Source of the DNA: Spiroplasma citri
GTDB lineage: Bacteria; Bacillota_I; Bacilli_A; Mycoplasmatales; Mycoplasmataceae
Assembly (NCBI RefSeq): GCF_001886855.1
Contig: NZ_CP013197.1
Span: 1,116,001 to 1,180,000 of the forward strand
DNA length: 64,000 nt
Direction: 5' to 3'
Numbering within the stretch: the first letter of the stretch is position 1; each line of letters begins with the position of its first letter. Below, one piece after another: positions 1 to 9,946 of the stretch. The translations under genes were made by a program, and so were the position numbers. The notes beneath the pieces were generated by a model that worked only from the letters and a program-made list of their open reading frames with translations, searched no databases and was not told the origin of the DNA.

Positions 1-1075
1 AGTACTACCATGAATTCAAAGCATATGGTGACCAATTTCTTTTACTTGACCAGTTTCATCATCTTCAAAATAAATTTCACCAACTAATTCTTCTAAAATA
101 TCTTCCATTGTAACAATTCGAAGAAAATTATTACTGTCTTCATTGGTGCTAACAACTGCTATATGGACTTGCTCTTGTTGAAATAATTCTAAGGCATCAT
201 CTAATTTTAAATAGCGGGAGAAAAAAATTGCTTCAGAAACTAAACTTTTGATATCAACTTCTTGATGATCAATAACGGCAATAAAAAAATCTTTAATGTT
301 TAAAATTCCAATTACTTTTTCAGTTTCCGGAGCTAAGACTGGAATGCGAGTAAAACGTTCTTGTTTATAAAACCGCTGTAATTCTCGCAATGATATATTG
401 CTATAAATTGTTTTAACTTTTTCTTTTGCTGTCATAATTGAACAAATCGTTTTTTCATCAAAAGTGATTGCTGATTCAATTAGTTCTTTTTCATTTTTTC
501 TAAAACATCTTCGGATTCAATTGTTGAAATTAATTCTAATAATTCATTTTCTGTGGTTAAAACACCATTTTTTTGTTTATGAAGGGTTAGTAATCAAGTA
601 AAAGTATAAAACAAAATTTTTCAAATTCATAAGATATAGGCTGAAAAAAATGAAAACTTTTCCGGAAAAGCTTTAGCAATTGTTTTTGGTAATAATTCAC
701 CAAAAATTAAAACAGTTAAACCAATAACTCCTGTCGCTACTCATGTTGCTGTTTCGGCATTAACAATTAAAGATGCAAAAAATAAAGTTCCAATTGTTGC
801 TAAGGCCGTATTAATTAAAGTATTCGCAATTAAAATAGTTGCTAAAGTACGGTCATAATCTTTTACCAATTTATAAACTTGTTTCGTACGACGAATTGTT
901 TTATTTGTTGCTCTTTTTTTCCGTTTGCTAACATTCTTTTTTGCCATTTGTTTTAAACGAATAAAATTAATTGAGGTAATAGCTGTTTCTGAAGCTGAAA
1001 AAAACTTGAAAAAATTAATAAAATAATCATTATTGGAAGTAACACAGCCAACGCGGTGGTCATATCCATCATCAT
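1..1075 (-). pseudogene. CNNM/CorC-type membrane protein with CBS pair, frameshifted, runs off the window
   Basis: An N-terminal DUF21-like membrane region (hydrophobic start, then a K/R-rich segment and two further hydrophobic helices) is followed by a CBS-domain pair near positions 435-16, as in the CNNM/CorC/TlyC family of putative Mg or Co efflux proteins. The start ATG at 1075 follows AAAGGAG. Two one-base slips break the frame: a T7 run (minus strand) near 1000 and an A6 run near 495. Repairing both gives one continuous protein that reads through several TGA (Trp) codons and leaves the left edge. Both slips lie in homopolymers, so assembly error is as likely as true decay. Confidence 0.75.
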
Positions 1076-1244
1076 TTACTCTCCTTTAAAAATTGTATTA
1101 TTTTCTATAATTATATACTTTTCTCCCTTAATTATCTACTAAATAATAACATAAAAATATTTAGATTTAACTTTAAAAATATAAAAAATAATGTATAGTT
1201 ATAAATAGACAATTATATAAAATAATTCTTGGGGAGGAATAGAA

Positions 1245-1895
1245 ATGAAAAAACTGCTAAGTACAATGGCAGCAATGATACTCACAGCAACAATAACAAC
1301 AACCACGATAGCTTGTTCAGACAAAAATATGACTTATTATATCCAATTTATGAATGGTATAAACAATAAAGAAAGCTTTATTTTTATGGTTTCAGCAAAA
1401 AATTGCATTCATTGTCAGAACACAACGGATACAACAATTCCAGATTTATATAATAAAAATGGCTATGGTAATGATAAATATGATAAGTATTTAGCAGGTG
1501 GTTTTGGTGCACAATATGCTTTGAATACATATCCTATTAGTTCTGATGAACAAGAAAAAATTAAAAACACGCGTTTAATTGTTACTGACAACATTAAAGA
1601 TTATAATGGTATTTGAAAAGAAAAATGAGCAAAAAATATTGCTGATTGAATTGTAACACAAGAACGAAATGCTCATAAAATTAATGGGGAGATTGATAAA
1701 ACAATTACTGCTGATTCATTAGGTTTAACTGGAACACCAACTTATGTTTATATTAAAAATGCAAATTATGTTGGGTTTGAAACTGGTGAAGTTGGAAACT
1801 TAGAAACAGGGGCCAATTTTGACTTATGAATGAATCGTTTTATTAAACATATGGTTTTAGAAGATTGAGATACTGATCATAATAAATCAGAATAA
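1245..1895 (+). CDS. Thioredoxin-fold lipoprotein
   Basis: The protein has 216 residues. A signal peptide (MKKLL, hydrophobic stretch) ends in a lipobox-like TTIAC at residue 24, predicting a lipid-anchored surface protein. Residues CIHC form a CxxC redox motif preceded by a beta-strand-like VSAKN, and a later GLTGTPTYVYI matches the cis-proline strand of thioredoxin folds. It reads through four or more TGA codons as Trp. The ribosome site GGGGAGG lies 8 nt before the ATG. A role in surface disulfide chemistry is inferred from the fold only. It stands alone, divergent from the upstream gene. Confidence 0.75.
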
Positions 1896-1925
1896 AAAAA
1901 ATAATCAGACAACTTGCTGGGTATT
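1896..1925 (+). terminator. Possible weak terminator
   Basis: An A-rich left arm, a short CAG/CTG inner pair and a T7 tract follow the lipoprotein stop. The stem is interrupted, so this is tentative. Confidence 0.35.
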
Positions 1926-1928
1926 TTT

Positions 1929-2713
1929 TTAATTAATCATTGTTAAAATTGCATTAAAAATAATAAATAAATGATTGTAAATAATTCGGTGGGTATACAT
2001 TTTGCGCCGATCATTAATAATAATTGGTGCTTTTGTTGTTAAATTAGTCTCTATAATGGGTGAATTCTCTTTTAAAATAAATTTAATATTATTTAATGGC
2101 AAAGTTTTATCAGTATGTTTTAAAACATTAAATAAATAAGTTTGATCTGTATTAATAATAATTCAAATTACAATATTTTCATCTGTTAATCGTTCTAAAA
2201 ATTTCTTAGAAATAAATTCGTGTGTTGTTACACTTACATCAAAACCAAACCCAACAATTGATGATAAAAATTAGTTAATAAATCCAAATGTATATTTTCA
2301 CCAATTAAATAATTTTTTTTTGTTGTTTTTAGCATTGTTTTTAATTCTAAAATTGATGATAAATTTTCATTTAATAATTTTGTCATCATTGCACTATGGT
2401 TTGATACTAAGTCAGTAACGGTATTTTTTGATGGATTAAGACGGATAAAACTGATTAAGTTTTTTTAAATTATCTAATTCATAACGAAAAAAATATAAAA
2501 TTCTTTTCAGCCTGTAAAACCTAAACTTTTACAAAACTTTGTCACCGATGAAACACTTGTATGTGATGTTTCTGCAACATCATTAATGATAAAATTCTCA
2601 TTTGATACTTTAGCAAAATTTAAAATAGTTTGTGCAATAATACCATTAACAGTATCATCATTACGATTAATAATTTATTCTAACTTCTCAAGAATATTAG
2701 TTTTTAATTGCAT
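1929..2713 (-). pseudogene. RpiR-family transcriptional regulator, decayed
   Basis: The minus strand encodes an N-terminal helix-turn-helix of RpiR type (residues like INDVAETSHTSVSSVTKFCK, followed by LGFTGWKEF) and a SIS sugar-phosphate domain (GFGFDVSVTTHEFISKKF). The start ATG at 2713 has GGTGGG upstream. Reading is broken by an in-frame TAA 12 codons in and by at least two frameshifts (near 2490 and 2270). RpiR proteins sense phosphosugars, so its former target was probably a sugar operon. No such operon lies next to it now. Confidence 0.75.
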
Positions 2714-2825
2714 ATTACCCACCTATTTATTCCATGGTTTAATCCCTCAGATTTCAATTAGATTTTAATAAAATTTGGATAACAATGGAATGAAAAAAAT
2801 TTGAGAGTTCAATGAAAATATTTTC

Positions 2826-2978
2826 CTAATCTACCTCATTGGTACGGTCTTTTACTACTTCCTCAATTTTTGCTAGAACAGTAAATAATTCTTCAAATTC
2901 AAACTTTTCAATTTGGTTACATATATGTTGAACATTATTTAAATCTATTTTAACCTTCTTTCAAACAAAAATTAACAT
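2826..2978 (-). CDS. Small acidic hypothetical protein
   Basis: A 50-residue frame is rich in Glu, Lys and Val with a helical pattern (EFEELFTVLAKIEEVVKD). No good ribosome site is visible. It could be a remnant. Function unknown. Confidence 0.3.
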
Positions 2979-3000
2979 CTTAAGTTGACTTTTCCTTGCA

Positions 3001-3036
3001 AATATAAAACTTTGTTTAATAACAAAGTTTTATATT
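3001..3036 (-). terminator. Perfect palindrome over the DeoR-type gene stop
   Basis: Arms 3001-3016 and 3021-3036 are perfectly complementary (16 bp) around a TAAT loop. The gene's TAA stop (3030-3032) lies inside the right arm. The palindrome could end transcription in either direction. Confidence 0.7.
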
Positions 3037-3785
3037 ACTTTAACATTAAAATAATATTGTTTAATAACTTCCGGTCTGTCAGTTACTAAATATGAAGCAT
3101 CTTTAACGTCATAAAATTTAAAAAATCCAATTTTATCAAATTTCATACTATCAGCTAACAAAATTTTAACTTGAACCCGGGCTAAGGCTGCTAATTCAAC
3201 CCGTGCTTCTTCTTCATTACTTTTGAACACACTTCCAGTTTTATCAATTGTATTTGCTGAAAAAATAACTTTTGAAAATTGAATTAATGATAAACTTTCT
3301 TCACAAAACGAACCATAAAAAGCTTGTGATTTTTCTCGTAATTTGCCTCCAAATAAGACATTATATTGAACATTAGGATTATCTTTTGCCAATTGTAAAA
3401 TTCGAAATGAATTAGTGACAATTTTTATGGGTTTATCAATTAAAGTAACAAAAATTTCACAAGTTGATCCTGCTCCGACAAAAATAACATCATTTTTTTC
3501 TAACAAATTTGTTAACTTTTTTCCGATAATCATTTTTTTATCAAAATTAATACCACTTGCTCGAACATTAATGTTACATGTTTTATTATGAACTCCCAAA
3601 AAATTAATACCGCCATAAGACATAGTAATAATCCCTTCATTTTCAAGTTCTTTTAAGTCACGGCGCGCAGTTGTTGCTGAAATATTATATTTTTGAACAT
3701 ATTCAAGAACATGATTCATTTCGTGAAAAAGTTTTTGACACAAATATGCTAATAATAAATCTTTTCGTTGGACTCGATGGATGAT
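3030..3785 (-). CDS. DeoR-family transcriptional regulator
   Basis: The N-terminal winged helix contains ISATTARRDLKELENEG, the DeoR recognition-helix signature. The C-terminal sensor domain has the phosphosugar-binding pattern FVGAGSTCE and ends in a typical ILLADSMKFDKIGFF segment. The length (about 250 residues) is normal. An ATG at 3743 falls inside the DNA-binding domain. The frame is open further upstream to an AAAGGAGT ribosome site, but the codon at the right spacing (3785) is ATC, so the true start is unclear and a point error is possible. It probably represses sugar catabolism genes. Confidence 0.8.
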   Translation of the reverse strand: MIHRVQRKDLLLAYLCQKLFHEMNHVLEYVQKYNISATTARRDLKELENEGIITMSYGGINFLGVHNKTCNINVRASGINFDKKMIIGKKLTNLLEKNDVIFVGAGSTCEIFVTLIDKPIKIVTNSFRILQLAKDNPNVQYNVLFGGKLREKSQAFYGSFCEESLSLIQFSKVIFSANTIDKTGSVFKSNEEEARVELAALARVQVKILLADSMKFDKIGFFKFYDVKDASYLVTDRPEVIKQYYFNVKVI

Positions 3786-3839
3786 TCTCTACTCCTTTCA
3801 TTGTTTAATTCTGTTCTTAATTATTATACCCAAAAAAAG

Positions 3840-5621
3840 TTATTTACCAAAATGTTCCAAAAATTTTCTTAAATTTTCAATAAGTTTTTTACTATGCAAT
3901 ACTTGATATAATTCAGCATCACTTGCTTTTTTAATCGCACCAATACTTTCAAAATGGTGATTTAATAATTTAATTCGTTGTTTACCAAATCCTGGGATTG
4001 TTTCTAAAATACTTGTTGTCAAAGCTTTTGTTTGCCGACGACGAAAACTAGTAATTGCAAAATGATGAACATCATCTTGTATTCTTGTTAAAAATAAAAA
4101 TAAACGACTACTTTTATCCAAATATATTTTTTCTTTTTTCAAATTAAGCAAATGATCAGTTTTATGTTGATTATTTTTAACTAACCCAATCACGGGAATT
4201 GCTAAATCTAATTTTGCTAGTTCTTTTAAACAAGCATTTACTTGTTGAATCCCACCATCCATAATAATTAAATTAGGAAGGGCTTGTTCTTCTTGAATAA
4301 CTTTTTGATAACGACGCGTAACAACAGCTGCAATACGATGCGTATCATCTTGATCCGGAATTTCTAAATTATATTTACGATAATCATTTCGTGATAGTCG
4401 ACCATTTTTATAAACAATAACACCACCAGTCACAAATTCATCATTAATATTAGCAATATCAATCATCTCAATTAAATATGGCAATTCGGATAAATCTAAA
4501 AGCATTTGTAATTCTTTTAAAACTTCAGCATTATTTAATTCTCGTTGAGCAGTTGTCTGATATTGTACATAAGATTCATAACTATTTTCAGTCGCCAATT
4601 TCATAATTGTTTTTTCAATTGGTGTTTTAGGATGAAAAACACGATTATCAAATAACAAATTTAATTCTGGCAATGCAATTATCTCATTAACAATTATTTT
4701 TGTTGGCAAAATATTTTTTTGATAAATATTTTGTAAGTATAAGCGATATAGTTCTTGGCAATCTTCGGCAAAATCAAGATGGTAATATTCATAATCTTTA
4801 TAACTTAATTTTCCAGCACGATAAAATAAAGTTGTTAAAACTAAATGTTCAGCAGTTTGATACAAACTAATAACGTCTAAATCATCATTTTGATTTAACA
4901 TTTCAACTGTTTGTGATGACAAAGTTCAATCTAAATTTCGAATTAAAAGTTTTAATTTATGTGCTTCTTCAAATTGTAAATTATCTGCTGCTTGCAACAT
5001 TCGTTTTTCTAACAGTTTTTTTGTTTCAGTAAAATTACCTTTAAAAAAACTATGAACTTTTTTAATCATTTTTATGTAATAGTCCGGAGATACTGTTTTA
5101 ACACAAGCACCTGAGCATTGATTAATATGATAATAAAGACAAGGTTTTCCAAGATTCCCTTTACAACGACGTAAAGGATATAATCGTTCTAAAACTTTAA
5201 TAATTTCCCGCGCATGACTTCCCTCAGGGAATGGTCCATAATAACGGGCATACTTTTGGTGAATATTACGAACATATAAGTATTGGGGATCTTTTTCTTT
5301 TGTAATTACAATATAAGGATAATGTTTATCATCATTTAACAAAATATTATACTTTGGTTTATACTGTTTAATTAAGTTATGTTCTAAAATTAATGCTTCT
5401 TTTTCAGTTTTTGTAATAATTGTTTCTAAACGAACAATTTCCTGAACTAAACGAGTTGTTTTATAATTATAAACTTTGTTAAAATAAGAACTAACCCGAC
5501 TTCGTAAGTTTTTTGCTTTTCCAACATATAATACTTGATGATAATTATTGTAAAATAAATAACACCCTGGTTTGGCTGGTAAAATTTCAACTTGTTCTTT
5601 TAACGATAATTTTTCTGACAT
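3840..5621 (-). CDS. uvrC: Excinuclease ABC subunit C
   Basis: A 593-residue protein, intact under code 4 because one internal TGA (near 4927) reads as Trp. The N-terminal GIY-YIG nuclease domain starts PGCYLFYNNYHQVLYVGKAK. A Cys cluster (RCKGNLGKPCLYY) follows, then a UVR motif (LQFEEAHKLK) for UvrB contact, the RNase-H-like second nuclease domain with IIMDGG, and a C-terminal helix-hairpin-helix (ETIPGFGKQRIKLL). With UvrAB it makes the two cuts flanking a DNA lesion. Ribosome site AAGGGGA. Confidence 0.95.
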
Positions 5622-5650
5622 TTTTTATTTTTCCCCTTATGTTTGTTAAT

Positions 5651-5679
5651 ATTTTATGATTAATTAAAAAAATTAGCAA
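5651..5679 (-). promoter_or_regulatory. Probable uvrC promoter
   Basis: On the minus strand TTGCTA (5679-5674) is followed after 17 bp by TAAAAT (5656-5651), about 30 nt before the uvrC start. Confidence 0.5.
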
Positions 5680-5713
5680 CTTATCATAAAAAATACAAAG
5701 TAATAATCTATTT

Positions 5714-5729
5714 AAGAAAATAAAAAACT
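5714..5729 (+). repeat. Left copy of a 16-bp direct repeat bounding prophage unit 1 (attL candidate)
   Basis: AAGAAAATAAAAAACT occurs here and again at 14367-14382, exactly framing the plectrovirus genes of unit 1. The right copy runs into the rplT terminator hairpin and the left into the phage leader hairpin. Confidence 0.55.
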
Positions 5730-5772
5730 GTAGAAACCACATACATTTTGTATTTTTGGTTTTTACAGTTTT
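5724..5772 (+). other. Leader hairpin of prophage unit 1
   Basis: AAAACTGTA pairs with TACAGTTTT, with further inner pairing (AAACCA/TGGTTT and ATAC/GTAT). It lies 45 nt before the first phage gene and overlaps the direct-repeat core. It may be a leader or attenuator, or an ssDNA structure. Confidence 0.5.
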
Positions 5773-5816
5773 GGAAAGTAAATTTTTTTAATATTTTTAA
5801 TTGAGGAGTTGAAATT

Positions 5817-5927
5817 ATGCAAACAAAGCAATATTTTATTTTGCGGCCCCTAGTGAAAAAGTATGGTAAAGATAATGTTATTAATACTGTTAATAAGATT
5901 GCAAAAGATATTGAAATTAAAAAGTAA
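5817..5927 (+). CDS. Small basic phage protein
   Basis: 36 residues, basic, beginning MQTKQYFILRPLVKKYGKDN. TTGAGGAG provides a good ribosome site. It is the first gene of unit 1 after the leader hairpin. Function unknown. Confidence 0.55.
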   Translation: MQTKQYFILRPLVKKYGKDNVINTVNKIAKDIEIKK

Positions 5928-5930
5928 AAG

Positions 5931-5970
5931 AATAAATTATTCCGCGTAATTTATTAGCGGATAATTTATT
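5931..5970 (+). terminator. Hairpin after the first phage gene
   Basis: Arms 5931-5945 and 5957-5970 (GCGGATAATTTATT) pair with one bulge. This could terminate or process the leader transcript. Confidence 0.5.
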
Positions 5971-5987
5971 CAGTAGTGTTTTTAATG

Positions 5988-6013
5988 GAGCGAAGCGACA
6001 ACGAGCGAAGCGA
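5988..6013 (+). repeat. Two direct copies of GAGCGAAGCGA
   Basis: GAGCGAAGCGA occurs at 5988-5998 and 6003-6013, unusually GC-rich for this region. It sits just upstream of the small membrane protein and coat genes. Confidence 0.6.
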
Positions 6014-6057
6014 GTTTGCAAATTTCAATTTTTTAGTTTTTAGAAAGGAGGTGTATT

Positions 6058-6207
6058 ATGCCAACTTGATTAACGACAATATTTAGTGTTGTTATTGTAT
6101 TAGCAATTTTTCTTTATTTTGGTTTATTAATTTACCAAAAAATTAAACAAATTCGAGGAAAGAAAAAAGATAAAAAAGAAATTGAAAGAAAGGAGAGTAA
6201 TAAATAA
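6058..6207 (+). CDS. Small single-span phage membrane protein
   Basis: 49 residues: a hydrophobic helix ([19 protein letters not shown]) and then a highly basic tail. Ribosome site AAAGGAGG. Its stop overlaps the next ATG (TAATG), indicating coupled translation with the coat gene. Size and topology match minor coat proteins of filamentous phages. Confidence 0.65.
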
Positions 6208-6458
6208 TGTTAGGTATGTATTTAACAACAGCGTTTAATTTTTTAACAGCACCTACACCTAAAACTATGTCTGAGGGTATGACTGGTATTTGAACTGGTT
6301 TATCTAGTGCATTATGAAAAGTTAAAGAAAGTATAACAAATATTTTACCTGAGATAATGGTTTTCTTAGGTGAAGCGTGAATTATATTAATTCCATTTGC
6401 TATATTTTGTATTATTAAAATCTTAAACTTTTTCCGTGTTATGGTTAAAGGATTTTAA
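6207..6458 (+). CDS. Plectrovirus major coat protein (unit 1 type)
   Basis: 83 residues. The C-terminal half, FLGEAWIILIPFAIFCIIKI followed by a basic end, aligns with the coat proteins of the other units (FLGANAILIIPIVLMFVVLG and a basic tail). An amphipathic N-terminal part precedes the membrane helix, as expected for a filamentous coat protein held in the membrane before assembly. Four TGA codons are read as Trp. Unlike in the array units, the gene is not enclosed by an inverted-repeat pair. Confidence 0.75.
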
Positions 6459-6535
6459 TATTTATTATAATCGATCATATATCTTAGTTAAGGCACACTA
6501 GCTTTTATGTGAATTAAATAAATAATTTTATTGTT

Positions 6536-6853
6536 TATTTTTACACTATACACTGTTTACAAATTTATTTTTTAATAAACTTTATTACTATCGTTAATAT
6601 TGGGATAATAAAAACCCCTATTATACATATAAATTTAACTATATTTTCTATAGTTGATAAATCTATATTGTTTATTATTCATAATATTGAGTCTGTTATG
6701 AAAAATATTTTTTTAGTAGGATTTAATAAAAATAAGAATATTTCTATTAAGGGTCATACTAGTAATAGATTTGGGAAATAAATTTTTATAATATTTTTTA
6801 TAAATATACCTACTTTCTTTTAAAACTTGTGAACAGTGTATAGTGTAAAAATA
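6536..6853. repeat. Inverted-repeat-bounded cassette A of unit 1
   Basis: The 22-bp arms 6536-6557 and 6832-6853 are perfectly inverted (core TTTTTACACTATACACTGTT). The interior carries a minus-strand open frame (6819-6565) of about 84 codons with several hydrophobic helices and a basic C-terminus resembling the coat-protein tail, but no ATG, GTG or TTG codon. It runs opposite to all neighbouring phage genes. Confidence 0.7.
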
Positions 6854-6874
6854 TCAATTTAATTATATTTAAGG

Positions 6875-7126
6875 TATTATTATGGTTTTCTCTCTGTATA
6901 AAAATATTTATAAATTTGTTAATTTATTAAAAATTTGAATAATAAATTTAAAAGTTATTATTAAAATTATTATTAGTGAAATAATTGTTTTAATTGGTAA
7001 TACCATTCATGATAATCAAAAAATAGATGGTATTACATTTGTAAAAAATGAATTTATTATTTCTTCGATATTTTATTTCTTCTTTCTATTTAAAATAATT
7101 TATACAGAGAGAAAACCATAATAATA
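6875..7126. repeat. Inverted-repeat-bounded cassette B of unit 1
   Basis: The 28-bp arms 6875-6902 and 7099-7126 are perfectly inverted (core ATGGTTTTCTCTCTGTATAA). Cassette B starts 21 bp after cassette A ends. Each arm contains ATGG, so the ATG of the enclosed frame lies in the repeat while AAGG (ribosome site) lies just outside it. Confidence 0.75.
6882..7121 (+). CDS. Small membrane protein inside cassette B
   Basis: 79 residues with two hydrophobic stretches. The first seven and last six codons lie in the inverted-repeat arms. In the opposite orientation the same ATG would lead only to a ten-codon frame, so inversion would switch the gene off. No known family recognised. Confidence 0.45.
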
Positions 7127-7230
7127 TCAACTTAATTATAAACTTATTATTTTATATTTTAATAACTATTGTTAAAAATTAAATAGTATTTTTCAGTGTG
7201 CCAATTTTTATTATTTTTATATTTAATAAT

Positions 7231-7317
7231 GTTTATTAACATTGTTTATTAACATTGTTTATTAACATTGTTTATTAACATTGTTTATTAACATTGTTTA
7301 TTAACATTGTTTATTAA
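7231..7317. repeat. Iteron-like array of 13-bp direct repeats
   Basis: Six perfect tandem copies of GTTTATTAACATT plus a partial seventh. Degenerate related sequences continue to about 7430. Unit 1 has no HUH Rep, so this non-coding array before gene 7452 is the best origin candidate in it. Nothing else is recognisable in 7127-7451 except a GGCACACT/AGTGTGCC inverted pair (6492 and 7194) that encloses both cassettes. Confidence 0.7.
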
Positions 7318-7451
7318 ACATTAAATAAACAATATATTAGCATTATATATAACATTGTTAATAATCAGTGTTTATTACAATTAAAAAACATTATATAAAC
7401 ATTATTTATAACATTGTTTATTAAACAAATATTTAGTTAGGAGACTATATT

Positions 7452-7811
7452 ATGGATATAAAATTTAAAACAACTAAGGAATGTAAAAAATTAAAGAGAG
7501 ATTTTATTATTAGGAATTTTGTTTTTGGTTTTGTTTATTTTCAATTTTTCATTGTTCTTATTGAAATTATTGTAGGTCTTGTTTTGTTTTCAAATAGAGA
7601 AATAATTGTTGGTATTTTACTTTTTTCTTTATTTTTATTTTTAATATTTATTCTTTTATTTTTTATAATTCAATGTCATATATGCGAAATTAAAGAATAT
7701 AAAGTTATGTTGTTAAAGAAAAGAATGTTACCGTTAGAAAATATAATTGGAGGATTAGGAAAAGGCACAATGTTAAGACCAGTAAGACGAGGAGTTGATA
7801 AAATTGAGTAA
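7452..7811 (+). CDS. Phage membrane protein, two helices
   Basis: 119 residues with a basic N-terminus, two long hydrophobic helices (about 20-48 and 50-75) and a basic C-terminal tail. Ribosome site TTAGGAGA. It is first in the operon after the iteron region, and its end overlaps the next gene. No homologue was recognised in the array units. Confidence 0.6.
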   Translation: MDIKFKTTKECKKLKRDFIIRNFVFGFVYFQFFIVLIEIIVGLVLFSNREIIVGILLFSLFLFLIFILLFFIIQCHICEIKEYKVMLLKKRMLPLENIIGGLGKGTMLRPVRRGVDKIE

Positions 7812-8244
7812 TTTTGTTAAGAAAAATCATAATGTAGAAAATTATTTTATTAGTAAGGAATTTATCCCTTTTACAACAGAAAAAGCAAGTTTTATTAATT
7901 TACCTAATCATAATCGCCATATTGGTTTTTGACTGAGTAATAAGTTTATTTATCCGAGTGAAAAACATTCAAAACAAGTAGCTATTGGTTTGATTTATGA
8001 TAATTCTTATCCTATTGTAAAGTATGATGAAAATTTAAAACGCCATATTTGAAAGTATTTAACTGGAACAGAATTAATCAATTTATATAATCAATATAAA
8101 CAAAATTATTTTACTAAAATGAAAAAAGCTTTATTTTCAAGTGAACCTAAAAAAGTAAAAGCAAATAATAACAATAATAATTTAACAAATTGAAGTGTTG
8201 AAAAAGAACAAGAATTAATTAATGATTTGAAAGACTTAAATTAA
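7804..8244 (+). CDS. Phage protein of unknown function, TTG start
   Basis: 146 residues, soluble, charged, with an Asn-rich linker near residue 120. The TTG start overlaps the previous stop and has GAGGAG 8 nt upstream. Three TGA codons read as Trp. The stop abuts the next ATG (TAAATG). It could bind the viral single strand, judged only from position and charge. Confidence 0.55.
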
Positions 8245-8394
8245 ATGAGTTTATATGATTATTGAGTTCAATTTGTTAGTTATATTATTGGTGCAAATGC
8301 CCCTGAGTTTTTATATGTTATATCGTTTGTGTTATTTATTGTTTTGTTTTTTGGAATGTTTTTTAAACTTATTCAAAAAATGTGGAGTTTTTAA
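8245..8394 (+). CDS. Minor phage membrane protein
   Basis: 49 residues; MSLYDYWVQFVSYIIGANAP is followed by one strong membrane helix and a short basic tail. It matches in position and pattern the 52-residue protein of the array units (MQSVWDLYYEF, then the membrane helix). Confidence 0.65.
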
Positions 8395-8396
8395 AA

Positions 8397-8600
8397 ATGC
8401 AAAATGATTGAATTAAATTAAAAGAGTTTTTTATTTATATATTTTTGTTTATAGATAAAACGAATGTTGAAAGTATTACAATGTGGAATTTAACGCAAAA
8501 TGAATATTTAACTTTGATGGTTGGTGTTTGAATTGTGATTTTGTTTTTAACTTGGTTTTTATTATGAATGGTTTTTAAAATAGTTGGGTATTTTAAATAA
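8397..8600 (+). CDS. Minor phage membrane protein
   Basis: 67 residues; corresponds to the 69-residue protein of the array units (MDWNIFLQRVYQG type). One membrane helix near the C-terminus. Its stop overlaps the next start (TAATG). Confidence 0.65.
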
Positions 8601-9612
8601 TGAAAAAATTTATATTTTTCTTTAAAAACTATTGTTATATTAGTGGTTCAATGCTTTTGTTTAGTTTAATTGATTTATTACTTTGGATAATTTCTTTGTA
8701 TTGTGTTGGTTTAGTATTTTGAATATTATTTGTTTTGCAGTGTATTTATTTTGTGTGATGATTGTGAAAAAATATTTTTTATCAGTTAAATTCTTTTGGG
8801 TTAGTAAATTTTGTTTGAGATAATCCGTTATCGGTAATTATTGGTAAGTTAGGGACCGGTAAAACATTACTTTTAACTTATTTGTCGCAAACTATGAAAT
8901 TATTAACAGATGAAATTTATAGTAATTATCCGTTAGAAGACGATAAAGTTAAAGTTTTAACATTTAAAAATTTAGATTTTACTGATAGAACAAAACCGGT
9001 TCCCCCAGATGATAGTGTTATTTTATTTGATGAAAGTTATTTGTATATTGATGGAACTAGTCCTCACGATGAAAAAAAAGTTCATAGTGGTAAAATACCG
9101 TGAATTGTTTTAGCGAGACATTTTGGACATCGTGCGTTGTTTACTGCTCAGCGTGAGGGTATGATTTGAAATAATATTCGCCAGTTAGCAAGTGGAATTA
9201 TTATTCCAATTTCATTGAAAAAACCAGTTATTAAGAAAGGGTTTAATTTTTTTAATCGTTTCTTTATTATGCGAATTGGTATTTTTCAAGATATAACGGA
9301 TTATGAAATTTGAAAAACAAAATCAGTAGAACGAACAGCAGAAGGTAAAAGAGTAAAACATAAGTCGGATGCTGGGTTAGGAATTCGGTTTTTTAAAATA
9401 ATTATTCCCCTTGAATTCGCTAATAAGTATGATAGTCAATGGTTAAAGTTTGTGCGTGATTTAAAGAATGATGAAATTGTTAATAAAAAAGAATATTATT
9501 GGTCGGAAATCACAAAATTAAGCGTTAAAAACGATTGGAGTTATTTGATATTGATATTTTGAAAAAGAATTTAAAACCTAAAAAAGAGAAAGGAAATAGT
9601 AAAGATGATTAA
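8600..9612 (+). CDS. Zot/pI-like assembly ATPase (unit 1), C-terminus apparently frameshifted
   Basis: Two hydrophobic segments come first, then a P-loop GKLGTGKT and Walker B VILFDE, the pattern of filamentous-phage assembly ATPases (pI/Zot). These sit in the inner membrane and drive extrusion. The uninterrupted frame stops at 9574. A one-base shift in the A5 run near 9525 gives a C-terminus ending at 9612 that overlaps the next ATG exactly as in the array units, so a slip is likely. Confidence 0.8.
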
Positions 9613-9946
9613 TTTATTAGTTGAAAATAATAATAGTAATTGAGACAAGATTTTTAGTTTTGTTTTTGATATATTTTTGTTTATTTTTGATGTAATTTGA
9701 AATACAAAATTACCGATGACAAATACATCGATTGCTTATTTTTTAGTCTTTTTTATGGTTATTAAATTATCTATTTATGCAATTCACGGTACATCAACAC
9801 AATATAATAATTTAGGTTCGACAGTTAATAATGGTGTTTCGCAAGTATATTCGTTAACTGTACGAGAAGATATTAATACTGTTAAAAGAGAAATTAAGCG
9901 TCAAAATGTTAGACAACAAGCAAAAGTTAAAAGAGGTGTTAAGTAA
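9605..9946 (+). CDS. Phage membrane protein (119-residue family)
   Basis: 113 residues: an N-terminal amphipathic part, one membrane helix around residues 42-60 and a long basic C-terminal tail. Ribosome site AAAGGAAA. It overlaps the Zot-like gene in front and the next gene behind (TAATG). Family also at 21420, 30051, 37146, 48629 and 56174. Confidence 0.65.

Noticed and set aside
3840-5621. Split uvrC
   Set aside because: The only interruption is a TGA codon, read as Trp; the gene is intact.
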